Source of the DNA: Brachionus plicatilis
Lineage: Eukaryota; Rotifera; Eurotatoria; Ploima; Brachionidae
Assembly (NCBI GenBank): GCA_010279815.1
Contig: QEOQ01000041.1
Location: forward strand, 1,056,321 to 1,120,320
Direction of reading: 5' to 3'
DNA length: 64,000 bases
Positions within the stretch are counted from its first letter, which is position 1. Each line of letters starts with the position of its first letter. Positions 8,501 to 22,764 of the stretch are shown here, one piece after another. The notes beneath the pieces are model-generated. The model had not been told where the DNA came from, did no database searches, and was given only the letters and a program-made list of their open reading frames with translations. Position numbers and translations under genes: made by a program.

Positions 8501-11500
8501 TAACTTTTTCCATTTCGGACTCTCGATTCACTTTCTTAAAATCCAGTGTATTGTATTTCATTTTGAAGCTGCTACGACCAAAAGTGTCCACAGGCCGGAC
8601 CAGTGCCTGAACAATTTTTGACTCGTCCTCATCATCACCATCGTTGTCGTGGTGTTTGAGCAGCCTATTTGATTCAATCCCAGATGCCTTGGCATCAATA
8701 TGGTACTTGGCCTCGGCGAGCGACTTGGGCGAATAGGCCGACGACGATTCGACTTCGGACTCTTCTTTGTTAGCCTCAGGCAGACCTCTTAAATTTTGAC
8801 TTTTCGAAAAGAACAAATTGTTAATTCTGTATCGGAAATTTTTCCTCTGAATCTGCTCGCCGTCACTGGACTCGACCGTATTCGAGGATATGAGCGAGGC
8901 GGTCATTGACGAGCGCTGCTTGTTTCTATTGAACCTGCTGGTTTTATATTTGTTTGCCATGGGCTTTTTGGCCTCCATTTTGAACGAGCCTGGGGACGAA
9001 GTGGAACTCGTAAAGCCGTCATGATCCACGCTTGTGCTGCTGGTCATGGCGTCGTGTCTCACCTCATAGGCCTCTATGTAGCCTTTGGAAAAGTTTATTT
9101 TGCACATGATGGCGGCCGCCAGTGACAACAGGACCAGGATGGCGCAGATGCCGCCAAAAATTCCCAACAAAGCCTGCTGAATCACGTGATTTGGTATTCG
9201 GTAGCCTAGCACGGTCACCTGGTCGTACAAGTCAAAGTCGTCGTCTTCGGGCGAGTGCACACTCTCAAATTTGAATTGTTTAAAAGAATTGGAGTACTTT
9301 AAGTTTTTGTCAATTTTGAAGGCAGCCATGGAGGCCGTGTACTGGGGCGACAGAGTGTTGTAGCAAAGACTTGACGGCTCTAGGCTACAATTGCATATGT
9401 AGGAGCCCTGGGTGTTTATGCAGTTGGCCGCTGGATGGCACGGATTGATCCATTGGGCCGATTGAACACCGGTCTCGGTGCATTCGTTCACATCTTGTTC
9501 GCAGTACTTTCCCTTGAAGCCATTGGGACAAAAGCAGTGCACCATGTGCTTGGTCATATTGTTTCTTTTGGCAATTTTTTTCACAATTTTGCACAAGCCA
9601 TTGTTCTGGCACATATTTTTGGCGCATTGCTGACTAAATGTGGCCTCTGCATTGTCCATGTCCAGCTTGCTGTTCGACTCACAAGTCCAGTCATAGTTGG
9701 GCAACAAGTAGCACTTGTTGTTGCCGGTGTCGCACAGATCGTGCCGATTGAATCCGCTCAAGTTTAGTCTGCAAGTTTGCAGTTGCATGTTTATGGAGCA
9801 TATTTGGTTGTGGAAAGTGGCACATTTGGTGTTGTAGGACAAGTCTTTGAGGCGCATGTTTAACTGAGTGTTTTTGTTCAGTTGTTTGACCAGAATTGGC
9901 TTTTTTTTGTTCAAAAATCTTGACATGTACTTTGAGTTGATGCAGCTGGAGTAGATTGACTTGTAGGTGGTTTTTTTGACTATGAACAAAACTTCGATTA
10001 GACTTGATTTCAAGTCGAGGAAATTTTCATCCAGGCCAAAGTCAAATATGTCATGGTCCACATTTGGCTCAGATCTCAGGCCAATTATTTCAATGGTCAA
10101 ATTGAACGAAGTTTTTCGTCTCAACACAACCATCCGCTGTAAATAGCTGTCTATTTGGCTCAAGTGGCCCATTTGGACAAAATTTTGCACACTAAAATTT
10201 TGCTCTGGATGCCAAGTGACAAATTTGGCATACAGCGAATTGAACAGACAGTCCGATTTGACTCTGTTCAAGTTTACACTCAGCTTTGCTTCGACTACAA
10301 ACTTTTTGTCAGTGACCCGAGGCTTTAAGATGAAAGTCCGGGAGTCTGTCATGGGCTCTTTGATGCGGATCAGGCCATTCAATTGATTGACATCAATGCT
10401 GTCACTGCTGGCCTCAAAGAACAAAATGTCTTTGTCCGCGTCGCTGGCTCTGAGTTGACCAATGACTTGATTTTGGGCGATGGGTGCAAAGTGGTCGATG
10501 CTAGTGGCCTGTATGGTGGTGTCGTTCAAGGACGGCACTGTGTTCGACTCGTCAGTGACAATTATGGTCACATGGGTATCCGAGTACAAGGGACTTGGCA
10601 AGCCTGAGTCATAGCAGCGTATCCTAAGGCCGTATGTTTGATTGCTGAGCAAATTTTTGGACAAAATTAAACTGTTTTCTTTCATAAAAAATATTTTTTC
10701 GCTCAAATAAACTTTGGCACTTGCCGCTTGTTTGTACTGTTCCATGATACTAAAAGTGAACATTTGACCAAAGCTGTCCTGGTCGCTGACCAAAAATTTT
10801 GTTATTTCGTTTCCGATTGGAAAAGAGTCCTTTAGAACGAGTGTTTGATTTTGGTGCAAAAAAACAGGCTCGTTGTCATTCAGATCTTGTACACTTATTT
10901 TCAAAGTTAAATAACTTTTAAGCTCGGGCTCACCATTATCTCTGCATTGGACCATTACATACAATGTTTTGTCTGTGATCTCCTCGTAGTCAATGGGGCC
11001 AGTTGTGTACAGGCGTCCAGTTTTTTCTTCTATTTCAAAAAATTGCGACCCATTTACCAAGTGGTATGATATTTTGTTATTCAATTCTGACTGGTCTAAA
11101 TCATAGGCTTTTGTGAACACAATTGTTGAGTTTGTTGGCAAATTTTCGCTTATTGTGACATGTTTAGGAGTTGATGGATCAAATATGGGTGGATTGTCAT
11201 TAACATCCATTACGCTAATTAGAACAAGACAACTGGAATTGTTCTCTTCGGTGTTCATTTGCGCATCCACAGCAACAACTTCCAAAACAAACTCCTTTTC
11301 TTTTTCATAATCAACAGAATGGTTCAGAAAAATTGCTCCAGTGTGATGATCAATGTAAAATTTGTCACCAGGACGCACGTAATACTCTGTCTTGGAGTTG
11401 AGATCAGGGTCATGGGCGCTCACTTTGCCTATTTCATAATTTAAAGGCAAATTTTCCGCAATAGATATAAAATATTCTTGTTGCTCAAAAACAGGCCTGT

Positions 11501-14500
11501 TGTCATTTAGATCAATAATGTTCACATTCAATGAATAAACATTGGTCAAATTGTCCAAATTAGATGCCAAAATATCCAATTTTATCTGGTTGCCCAACAC
11601 TTCCCGGTCCAAATTTTGACTATTTATTTGAATAAGTCCATTTGTTTTATCTATGCTGAAATAAGTGTCATTTTGAATCGAGTAGTAAACAACTGAGTTG
11701 TTAGTCGAGTCCAGATCAGTGGTGTACATGTCCAGGTCCAAGATGAGTCCTTTGGGCGAATGTTCGTTCACTGAAATTGTCTTATTTCGAGCTTTAAACT
11801 CAGGTATATTGTCATTGACGTCCACTACTTCAACTTCATATTTAACCATACACCTGTTGATTTTATTAAGTGAATTTAATAAATAAAATGTGTAATATGG
11901 TCTAGTTTCATGGTCTAGCTGGCCACCGACTTCCATTTTTTTTGTGTTCTGATTGAATTTAAATGGCACAGACTCAGTTAGCTTTTCCGACTCAAAATCA
12001 CTAATTATTTGATAGACTAGTGTTGAGTCCTGGTCAGTGGTGGTTATGTTTGGCACATGCACCACTTGATGCAGTGGTAAATTCTCAGCTAGCTTCAACT
12101 TGACCAAATTGTCGTGGCAAACGGGAGACGAATCGTCCACATTTAAAACATTAACAAACAAATTTTTGGTTGATTTAAACATTCCATCAAAAGCCATGAT
12201 AGTCAGAGTGTAATTGGAAATATGCTCTTTGTCAAGCATGCGGCGAGTGTAAACTTTGGCATCTGGTGAAATGTCAAACTGGTTCAATTCGTCTCCATTG
12301 ATGATAAAATATTGAATTTTTTTTTCATTTTTGGCCAAAGTTGTTACCACAGTGCCGGGCAATGCATCCTCCCGGATAACTCCATTCTGATTGCTCATGT
12401 CAAAATTGCCAACTCTACTGTGCCCATTCATCAGCTCAACATCCAATTCTGTGCGCACACATTTATCATGTTTACATGCTGTCACATTTAGTCTACATGA
12501 AGCCAAGCTGTTCACTGACAACAGACCACTAGTTGCATCCAAATTAAAATATTTGCTGTCAGTTGAAAAAACAATGTCAGAATTTAGACTATTTTTTACC
12601 ATAAGCCTAAAAATTGCGGTGCCAATTGGCAAATTGTCAAAAATTTTTATCTTATCATTAAATTCAGTGAACATTAGGGCATCGTCTGGAATGTTAAATT
12701 TAACCTTTGGTCCAGAGTTTAGATAGCTGGTAAAATCTATTACTATTTCTTTCATAAGCTCGACAATTGAGCCCTCTATGGAAACCAAACACAGACAATT
12801 CAGATACAATTCATTGTTTTCGTTCAAATACGGCTTGATTGTGTCGATTGTGAGCGTTTTTTTGAGCCCTATGTCCGCTTCGTCATACACAAACAATTTT
12901 TCTAGATTAAACCTGTTGCCAATAAGTTTGTAATTTACACTAAAGTTAAGACTCTTGTTAAATTTGGGCACCAATCTGACCGAACCAATTGACGGATTTA
13001 GCTTGTCAAATTTAAATCTGTAAAATTCTCTTTCAAATTTGAAGTCATTTTTGTTTATTTGCTTTTCAAGCGATGTAACTGTGGGCAAGACAACCAAACG
13101 AAATTTCATATAGTCCACTAGACGACTGCTCATGGTCTCATTGTTTCCATTTTTGCTCAGCACTCTTAGACTCACATTAAAATTGTACACTCCCGGGTTC
13201 ATTGAATTGATGGTTTTTCTTGAGCTCAACACTCCATTGTGTTTGTTAAGCAAAAACAAATATTTGATCTGAATCGGAGTGAACAAAAACTTGTCTCTAG
13301 ACTGGCTGAATTTTGCCAGCTGTTTGGTCAAAGTAGAGTTCGAAATGGTCCAATTAAGCATCTCAAAGTGACACTCAACTATGTCAAACTGGTACCTTAG
13401 GTGTTCAGGCAGCTCAAAGGCTTTCAACTCGTAATAAAACCTTTCATTAGCGTCATTCAGCTCTTCATAAATGTAATAGTCGTACTCGTTGACAAAGTCC
13501 AAGTAGTTGTAGTCCACTGCCGAGTATTGCTGCTGAATGGAGTACACTGCGTACTGGGACACGAAGCCCATGACAGGGCCTTGTACCGGTCTCACAGCCA
13601 CTGGTTCACTGCAAGTTATATTGAGCTCTATTAAGGCCTGATCGCAAAGACCACTTTGAACTCGGTCGCACGCAAACACGGCCACGTGAACCACGCTCAT
13701 GTTGTTTATGACATCTTTGTCCATCGACAGCCACCCGTTCTGCATCATGAAGCCCTCAGACCAAGTCTTAAAATCAATTCGGTTGGACACTTCTCTCAAG
13801 TGTTGACTTAAATCCAGCAAATTTGACTTGGTCACATAATTGTCGTAGTCCAAGTTGACTTGAATGCAGTTGGTCTTAAATTCGGGCCTGCTAAACTCGT
13901 ATTGTTTTATTTGAATGTTCAATTTGGTTGTGGCCACAAATTTTGAGTCATTTGCACAAATTTTTAGACCAAAGCCGATCACATCCGAGTCGATTGGCGA
14001 GTTTAAAAATTGGAAAATTTTTTTAAATTTAAAATATTCATTTTTCAACAAATAAACAAATCCTCTGTGAGAGTCGATGTCGAACAAAGTCGACTCGATC
14101 AATTGATCAACTTTGTCCAAAGAACTAGAGAGCACACTTTGACCCACAATGGTGTATTCAATTGGATCAAAATCCAGATCGTTGGCAGCCAGTTTGGTCA
14201 CAAATTGATGAGTTGCATTCGAAGCTGTGCTGTATGAGCTGTTCATTAAAATTTGATGCAACGCACCGGCATAGTCCGACTCCGAGTTCAACTCAATATC
14301 TGACAAGTACATATTTTTATCAAATTGAGGCTTGTTGTCATTTCTGTTGGCAATTTTCACCACCAATACACAATAGGTCTCATGAACTGAATTGTAAGCT
14401 TTTATTTTCAGACCGAATTCTTTTTGCTCCGATTCATAGTCAAACAATTGCTTATTGAACACTGAACCAGTCAATTCATTGATGTAGAACAAGTCATAGT

Positions 14501-17500
14501 TGTTTAGGAGCTTGAAGTTGGCGTTGGGGTCCGAGGTTTGCACGCGAATAATCTCGCTCATTTTACTCTGATTTTCGTCAATGTAAACCAGGTACTGGAA
14601 CCTTTCAAATTGAAGTCTTGGCACCCGGGAGCCCTCTACTTCAACACGCACCCAAATGCTCGCGTTGCCAAACTCTTCCAACTCACTTCTTGCTTGGACC
14701 ACCAGGTGATACAATTTTTTGCATGTCAACTCTTTTCTCAGACTGAGGCGTCCGCTCAGAGGATCTAGGTGAAATTGCTGCAGCTCATCGCCGCCATCCA
14801 CAGAGTAAATTAGCCTGGAGTCAACAGGCTGATAGAATGCTGCCGAATTGACATAACCAATTGTAGTGTTAACTGCATCGTTTGCATTCAATTTAAATGA
14901 GTAAAAATTTGTTCTAAAATAAATACCTTGGGTTGAGTTGATGACATTTAGTTGAATTTTGAGCTTGGACTGTTGATAAGGTGAGCCTTGGTCACGGGCA
15001 GTTACGTTCAGCTGAACTAGAGAGGGAACTTCTTGATCACTTTGGGCTGTGTAAAAAATGCTGCCTGTTTCCGAGTTTATGATCAGGCCTTTTAGATTGG
15101 ATTTGATTGTGTAAAAGAGCGATGCGTTTTGTGCCAAGTCGTCATCTTTGGCTTTGATTTGAAGCAGTGGGTTGGATTGTGTGGACTGTAGAAATTGATC
15201 TCTTAAACAGGACACATTATACTCGTACAAATCGAAGAGGTCTAATTTTGTGCGAGTGAGCTGGAGCTCGGGTGGATGAACAAAAATGGCTCTGTTGTCG
15301 TTCACGTCATTGATTTTGACCAAAACTCGAATATTTTTTGGCACATTGTATCCAATTGGTGATCCAATGCCTATGAACAATTCATAAGTGTCTTTTTGTT
15401 CTCGATCAAGCTCGACACTTGAGTCAATATGCAAGTGATTGTCACAGATGTAGAATAGATCTTCGTGGTTCAATAGACTAAAGTTAAATTGGCTTTTTGG
15501 TGGAAATTTGCGCGATTTAAAATAATTTTCCAGCACCAGCTGGATGTTGAGTATTTTTGACATTTCAATGGGGCCCTCTGAGAGCTCGATTGTGTGCAAA
15601 ATGGGCGCAATGGGGTTCGATTTTATTCTCATTATTGGCACCGCATTTTGTTCATTTTGAAAGGTAAAATTAAAATTGGACATGGTCATGAATAGGCCGT
15701 CAGTTGCTTGGATAATTACTTGGATGTGGGCCGAGCAGTGGTTTTTGCCGGCAGCATAAAGCAAATATTCGTAGCCCATGTCGCTCAGTTTAAGAGCATA
15801 AGTATTTTCAGAGCGGTGTTTGGCAAATATTTGGCTCATGTCCCAAGTTGCCGCATCCAAACAACCACTTGGAAAAAAAATTTTTTGAAAAATTTTCAAA
15901 TCAATTCGAGTCAAATTTTGGTCCATGTCCTGGACTCTAAAAGTGTGCAAAGTCATTGATGGGATGAGGTCGGATCGATTGAGGAGCAAAAGCTGCGAGC
16001 TAAGCGGTCTAATCACAGGCTCGTTGTCATTTCGGTTCACTATTTTGACCACAATTTCCATTTGATTGTCAATACACTGTCCATTAGCCAGACAAATTGT
16101 AAATCTTATCAAATACTCACTTTGGCTCTCATAGTCAAGCTCTTGTTTGGTTTTAATTAGGCCCGAGTGGGGTTCAGAAGCAAAAGTTTGGTCAAAAAAT
16201 TTGATGACGTAAAGACTGTGGTCTAAATTGAGGGCTGACGACCAAACAAATTGATCGCCTGATGGCCTATTGAGCACATACGAGCCGACAGGCACATTTT
16301 CATCTATGAACGCGGTCAAATTTACCACAGCCATTTGGACAAGAGGAAGAGAGGAGGACTCTTTGCTGATTGACGCAGATCGCGCTATTGACACATAAAC
16401 TTTGGTTTTTTTGAACAGCTTGGACTTTTCCAAGCCAGTCATGTTGCTGGTCGCTTCAATTTGCACTTCATAAATTGTGTCCAATTCGCTGATGCTCTCA
16501 TTGAGTGTCAATAGAGCGAAATGTTGGTCTAGTGAAAAAATGGTGTTATTATTAACAATGGTAAAGCTGATCTCGTATGGCTTGAATGAAAATGTTTCAT
16601 CTGACGACTTGGTCCAAACAAATTCATTGAATAGACTGATTAGCTTGGCTCCTTTTTTGAGTTGTTCGCTTTTTTGCAGCACAAGTGTGTAGTCTTTTTT
16701 TCTAAAGCCAAAGTCGAGCACGTGATGATCGCGGTCGATCGAGTCGGCGAGCAGTTGACGCTTAAAAATGAGCGTCGATTGCTTTTCAATGGTGAAGTTG
16801 AGCATGAGGCGAGTGAATGTGGGCAAGTGGGGCGAAGTGTCCTGGCACGACAAATCTATCACAAACAAAATGGAGCCTTTTGTTTTGCTGAACATGTCGC
16901 TGGACGTGTCCAAGTAATTTTTCAGCTCCAAAGTATTTATCTTCAATTTGAGCAGCTGAGATTTGCCAATGCTCGGACTGGGCACCAGTGCTAGAAATTG
17001 TTTTGAGCACAGCGGATAGTTCAGGTGGTTAGTAGAGGGACCAATTCCTGCCGAGGCAATGAACGGCTTTTTGAGCAAAATGTCACCGCTCAGATAAAAA
17101 CAATCTTGCATTTTGAACTGGAGTTTATTCTGGTCGATTTGGTCTTGGTCCATGGCCTCGATCAGATCAATGGACGTCTCCATGTTTGTGTCCACTTGAA
17201 TAGTCTCGTTCAAATAGACCAAACTGGACGAGAACTGAGGCCGATTGTCATTGGTGTCTCTCACATAGACCTCTATGAACACATTTTCAATTTGTCCGTG
17301 CCAATTTGTGATCAACACACTCAAATTGTAAAATTGAATGCCATTGTCGGCGTCCAATCTTTTGATCAAATACAACGAGCCGTCATGGTTGCTCATGTAA
17401 AATGTCAAATTTGCATTGCTCTCCTCCAGCAAATTGTAGTAAACAATTGACTTTTGAGTGTGACTGAGCACATTTGTTTTCACCTGGTAGACTTTTTCGC

Positions 17501-20500
17501 CCAGTTTAATGTCCTCGTTCAAATTGAGCACAATTATTTTGTCAGTTTTTTCGGGCGTCAAAGACAATTCGAATGTCGACACATTTTTTTGTTGCCTAGG
17601 CAACACATTAAATCGAATGAAGCTTTTTCGGCTGGTACGATTTTTAAATCGGCCAATGTCAAGAGCCCGGTAGATTATTTGCACCAAGCACGAGTGGCAC
17701 GGCAACTCGGGCTGACTAATGAACAAAGCTCCAGAGGTCGCGTTGAGCACAAACAAAGACTGAATGTTGTTTTCTCGTTTGACCACTTTTTCTAGCCTCG
17801 AAATTCTCACCGACACAATCACATACTTTAATTGTGACACCGAGTCCTGGTCTATGGCAATGGCATTGGCAATTGGTATTTTTTTGACTAGAAACGGGTC
17901 CAGCTGATCATAGATGTCCAGCTCAATGTCATTTACAATGGGCCTGTGGTCGTTCACGTCCTCTACATTGACCACTATTCGGCACAGAGCAAAGCGCGAC
18001 GAGTTAAACTCGCCGCCGCCATTGTCCACCACTTTAATTTGCAGCTCGTGTTTTGACTGAGCCTCGCGGTCCAATTTGCGCGCCGATGCACTCGTGAACA
18101 AACTGAGTCCTGACAGATAAAAGTGGCCCTGGATGTTGCCAGATATAATTTCTGCTCTGAACCGAGACTGTTCAATTGAGCGTGCTCCTCGGTCAAAGTC
18201 GACCAGTGAAATGGTGAACAATTTTTTATTTTTGGCCTCGTTTTCGTCCACTGAAATGTAGTAGACCGGCTCGGATGTAACAAATGGCTCGTCCACTACA
18301 TTTACAACTCTGATTGCCAAGTCAAGATAGTAGCTGAAGTGACTGGGCTCCGATTTGAACACGAGATCATTTTCTTGGTTGGACGCCACGTCCACAGAGT
18401 CCCTGTATTGGACAACAAGCACTTTGGTGGTGTAGCTCTGCTCGATTTCATAATCGAATTGAATCGAGTGTTTGGTCTGCACCAGGCCGTTGTGGTTGTC
18501 GACTATTTGAAAATAGCGGTCATTGGGCAAGTAGAATCGGGTGTTTGTTAAGAGGTTGAAGTTGATTAGTGTTGTTTTGGCGTCCGAGTTAAGTCTGGCC
18601 TTGAGATAGTCGCGCAGGTTCACAATAAAGCCCTCCTGGTCGCTCTCGTGGTACTCCAAGTAGGCAGGCCATGTCGGCGAGTTTTCCTCTATGTCAAGAG
18701 CTAGCAAAAACTCGTCGCCATTGCGGAACAAATTCAAAAGATTGTTGGTGTTTATGCGAAATTTGTTGTGGTTGCTCAGTGCGTCAACACTGTTCGGTAT
18801 CCATACTGGCTGTGGACTGGAGTGAAAAATTAGATTCACTCTTACATTGAGGCTCACAGAGGTGTGCATGTTTTTGACTGTGACTTGAAAGTCGACCAAT
18901 TTGGACGCCTGATGCTTGCCATAGTGGAAATAGTGGACTAGCTTTGAGAGGCGATGGCTCAAATTGATCGCGTTAAACTGCTTCGAATTGAAGTAAATGC
19001 CCCCGGTGTGCTCGTCAATTTGAATTAATTTTAAAAAATTTTCATTTATTAAATTTTGCTCTTGGTCAATGAACAAAATTGTGGGCGCATTGTAAACAAA
19101 GAGCGGCTGGTCGATGTCAAATAGATACTTGCGGATTTGAGAGTCGCTAAAAGTGACAAAACCGACTAGCAGTGATTTTTGCATTTGAACAAAGGCGCTT
19201 GTGTGCATTGGCACATTTAAATTAAATGTCACAATGGAGTCAAGTTTGTCGGTGAAAAAGTGCATTTTTGTATAGCTTGGCTGCACGTGAACATTGATCA
19301 CCGCTGTTTCTTCACACTCAACACTTTGATTGAGAGAATATTTAAATTTTAAATGCACCCAAAATCTAAAGTCTGCTTGAACATGTGACACAGTGTTGAA
19401 ATAGAACAATCTGCCATTTAAGTCCAAATAGAAGGGCACGTCCACTTGGCTTTCCAGAGAATAACTAACATTAAATTGGTGTCTAGATGGCAGTACGTCA
19501 AACGATTTGACCAAGAGCAAATCATTCGATTTTTCCACACTTGTCTGATCGACAACAAGGTGGTACCTTTTTCTGATCAATGTGGGCACTTGGATCAGAT
19601 CTGAGCTAAGTGAATCAACGCGAGGTTTCAAAGTTATTTCAAGATCATAGACGCGGGAGTTGCGGCTGAGAAAATTTGTGTGAAAAAGCTTTAGTTTAAG
19701 TGAGAACAAGTGTTTGGGGAGCCAGTGGTCGGGACGAAAATTTGACTTGAACTTGACCACCCCGGTCACTGCATCAATGTAAAATGTGTCATCGGTCAGA
19801 TTAAAAAAAGTCACCTGATCACTTATGTTCACTTCCACTTGGAACAATTCCGTATTTATCCAACAGTCTTTTGAATTTTTTATTTCATACTCAAAATGAA
19901 GTATGGTCTCATTTTGTGGTGAAATTTTGGGCAAATTTTTTTTCGCTTGCTTCAAATCAAGCACTTTTTTGACATGGGCTTTCATTTTTGTGCCCAATTT
20001 ATTTGTGTTCAAATGCTGATCGATTGAGCTTGAATTGATAAATTTTATTTTGACAGGCTCAGTTTGAATGGACATGTGTTGGACACTTTTCAGCTCTTCT
20101 TCTACATTAAACTCCAATTGAATGCTGGCCAGCAATTTCGAGTTGTTGTGGTACAAATGAATGTGACGATGGTAAATGTGGGGTTTGATGCCGGTCATTT
20201 GTTGACCGAGACCAAACGATGGCAACAGTTGACACTTGAGATACAAACTGCCGTAAAAGTGGTCCACATAGAAACACTCTGAGTCCAATGGGTCAGACGT
20301 GTGCACACTGATGTTCAAGCTGCTAATCGCCTGAGAGAATATGCCGAGCAAATTTTGACTAGGCGACTTTTGATTGTTCATTTTGACTCGTATCAACTCG
20401 TTTATGAACGAGTTGACGATCAGCAATCGGTCTAGATTGGGACCTAGGATGAGATAGGCCTCCGAATAGTCTTTGATAAAATTTGTTCTATTGAATCTAT

Positions 20501-22304
20501 CCACATTGGTGGTGTAGAGGCCAGATTTTGATTTTAAGCTTAGATAGAGAATGTGGCCGCTGAGTGCAGGCTCTGCGTCAATTTGGGTTCGATGAACAAA
20601 TGACAATGACAAACAGTCGTACACATCCGAGTAGGATACCACAAATTTGACACTTTTGTGCACCAATGGAGACAAATTTTTGAGCCGTGCGCGAACCACA
20701 AGTTCATATGTTTGATTTTTGGTGGTCACTTTGTTCACCGTCACTTGGTTGAATTGAGCCAGCGCCAAATGCTGATGCAAATTGTTGCTGATTGTTATTT
20801 CGTAATCTAGGAGAGAGGTGACCGAGCGGCACAGACTGGACGGTCCCAGGACCGGCCCGGCATCAAATAAAGGAGTGCCCGGCATGGTAAGTTTGTTCAC
20901 TTTGAACTCGGAATTTTGGCTCACGGCTAAGCTGAGCTCGCACAGCCAACCCATGGACACGTTGAAATCAAGCAGAAAATTAATCTCAAACTCGACCAAG
21001 TCAATGCAAACATGGTCTTGACAGAACATAATTTTGTACTTGCTGGTCTCATCAACTATCAAATTTGGATGGTAAACAAATGAAACAAGCACTTGGTTGT
21101 TGGCCAAGGCCACCAGCTCAAACATGTCCCAATGATCGCCCTGAATCCTAAGCCGATTTAGATCGGGCTGCTTGGCAAACTTTAAAATTCTGAACGGCAC
21201 CAGGCGAGTGTACAAGGCTTTTGTTGTTGTTGTTGTTGCGGATACTTTTTCCACAATTGGATAGGAAAAATGCTGCTCGAACAATTCGACCAAATTTCTG
21301 TTCAAAACAACGTTTACTTGAGCTAGTTCAAAACTTTTCACCTGGTCGAGATACTTGGACACAAGATCGATTTGTGACTGGTCCAAATTGGTGACCGTGT
21401 CGACCAGTCTTTTGTCTAGAGCGTCACTATCCGGCAAATTGTCGAACAGAGAGGCGTTCATCCTGGCCAGATTGTTGGCCAAATTGAGCTTGATGCCCGC
21501 GTCGAACGCTTTCACTTGCACGCTCAGCTCGCTTGAGTTCAGCGCGAACAAGTGAGACGAGCTCTTTTTCAAGTAGATCTCTCCGGTGTTTGGCAACACG
21601 GCCAAGTAAGCACTGTTGGTCGAGTAGTAGTTGATGCGCGCATTCTCGGCCAAGTCCGGGTCCAGAGCGTTCACTTTGCCAATGAGAGAAAATTCGGCCA
21701 AATTGACGAGCCGAAATTGGTCGTCGAACTGCTTCAGTTCGATGGTGTACTCGCTGGGATCGAACATGGGCTCGAGGTCGTTGTCGTCGAGTATGCCGAC
21801 CACTAGGCTGGCTTTGGTGTCGTTCAGCAGTAAGCTGAGCGTGTACTGGTCCTTGGCCTCGCGGTTTATTCGATCGCGCACGAACGGATCGTCTGTCAGT
21901 CTGATCTGGAAGTAGCACAAACAATTGGCCACACTTTTAGTGCACACATAATTGTCGTGGTCTATTTCGAATAGACTGATGGCGTCCTGGTCGTAATCGT
22001 CTGTTTTCAGACTCAGATTTAGGCTCTTGAAGTTAAAGGCTAGACAGTGTTGGGCATTGTCAATGTCCAGTTCAACACTCGGCTTTATTTGGTCCACAAA
22101 GCGCACATACACCGACTTTTTGGTCGCGTCCATTTGTTGATAGTGGCGTTTGGACGGCTCGCTTGGATACAACTGAGACGGATTTAGCTGGCCGATGTTT
22201 TCGCTTATGTAGCCGGTGTAGGACTTGTTGGTGAATCGAATCGAGCTGAGCACACGCTCTACGTGCACCGTGCACACTAACAAAATAAATAAGTAGATGG
22301 TCAT
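5140..22304 (-). CDS. FAT: FAT-like giant protocadherin, join(22304..8354, 5555..5140)
   Basis: Giant single-pass cadherin of the Fat family, a cell-surface adhesion receptor acting in planar polarity and growth control. Exon 22304-8354 begins at ATG 22304 with a signal peptide (MTIYLFILLVCTVHVERVLSS) and encodes 4650 codons plus one base. It ends at donor CTTG|GTAAGAG; the exon 5555-5140 completes a 4788-residue protein in frame. Many tandem cadherin repeats follow the signal; clear calcium-linker motifs include DVNDN, DTNDN, DLNDN and NRNDN with LDRE/LDYE partners, and the N-terminal repeats are degenerate. After the last repeat come a Fat-type juxtamembrane module, a cysteine-rich stretch, an EGF domain (about 4224-4267), a calcium-binding EGF starting DVNEC (about 4268-4305), one membrane helix (about 4374-4400) and a cytoplasmic tail of roughly 385 residues. 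No laminin-G domain is seen, unlike typical FAT1-4. Confidence 0.88.
6197..6263 (+). repeat. Short dispersed repeat 'AACAGGCTAGTGCCC', copy 2
   Basis: Reads TCAAGGTTAATCAACAGGCT then AGTGCCC, a spacer, AGACTGATTAA, TCCATTTATTTAA. It is the best-preserved copy of the family and lies inside the cadherin intron, in the opposite orientation to copy 1. Confidence 0.65.
6563..7006. mobile_element. Decayed CAAGTC/GACTTG MITE, copy B
   Basis: The right end TTTTGATCAACTCTG resembles the GAACAACTCTG end of the element at 2725-3106; the left end TGTGTTGGTCAAA is a weak mirror of it. The interior has the same CAAGTCAAAATTGACTTGG-type palindromes. No matching target duplication remains, so this copy is older. 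Boundaries are approximate. Confidence 0.45.
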
Positions 22305-22405
22305 TGTGGGACAGAGTAAGTGAGGTAGTTTGGCTGGATAAAAAAGCGACTAGTGTTAGATCATAGCTTGTTTTTTTTTGGTCCACATGTGGATCTACAT
22401 TGAAT
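22305..22405 (-). other. 5' UTR and acceptor upstream of the cadherin start
   Basis: On the minus strand the sequence TTTTTGTTTCAG ends at 22406, a strong acceptor 101 bases upstream of the cadherin ATG. The first exon(s) therefore lie further upstream, or a spliced leader is added here. A second, weaker acceptor-like TTATCCAG lies closer to the ATG. Confidence 0.45.
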
Positions 22406-22735
22406 CTGAAACAAAAATAAAAAAAAATCGAAATTAAAAAAAGATTAATGTCCAAATATGTTAATTTATTATAATTTAGAATAGGAAAAGATTATTCAAT
22501 TTTTAAGATGGACGAAGCTGATTAGAGCGATGACCACTACTTGAACCAGATAAGTGCAGATAAGAGATTGTTGTTGTTATCACAATGAGCCATCAATCGA
22601 GTGGAAGTTCAATTTAGGTCTATTGATTTTATTGTTTCTCTCAATTTTGACATGTATGTGTGCGTTTGTTGAGAAAAAGACTACTAAAGAAGATTTTTAA
22701 AATTTTTGTAAATAATTTTTTTTTTTTTTTTTTTT
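22406..22735. other. Upstream non-coding sequence
   Basis: No gene is seen. It probably lies within the 5' UTR intron or promoter region of the cadherin gene and ends in a poly-T run at the assembly gap. Confidence 0.4.
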
Positions 22736-22764
22736 NNNNNNNNNNNNNNNNNNNNNNNNNNNNN
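22736..22764. other. Assembly gap (29 N)
   Basis: A run of N directly after a long T tract and directly before the A/T-rich tail of a LINE fragment. The real length may differ. Confidence 0.99.

Noticed and set aside
9385..22455. Many 60-165-codon frames on both strands within the cadherin exon
   Set aside because: They overlap a domain-rich frame in other phases; their residues show no family motif, and the antisense ones reflect codon use of the real gene.
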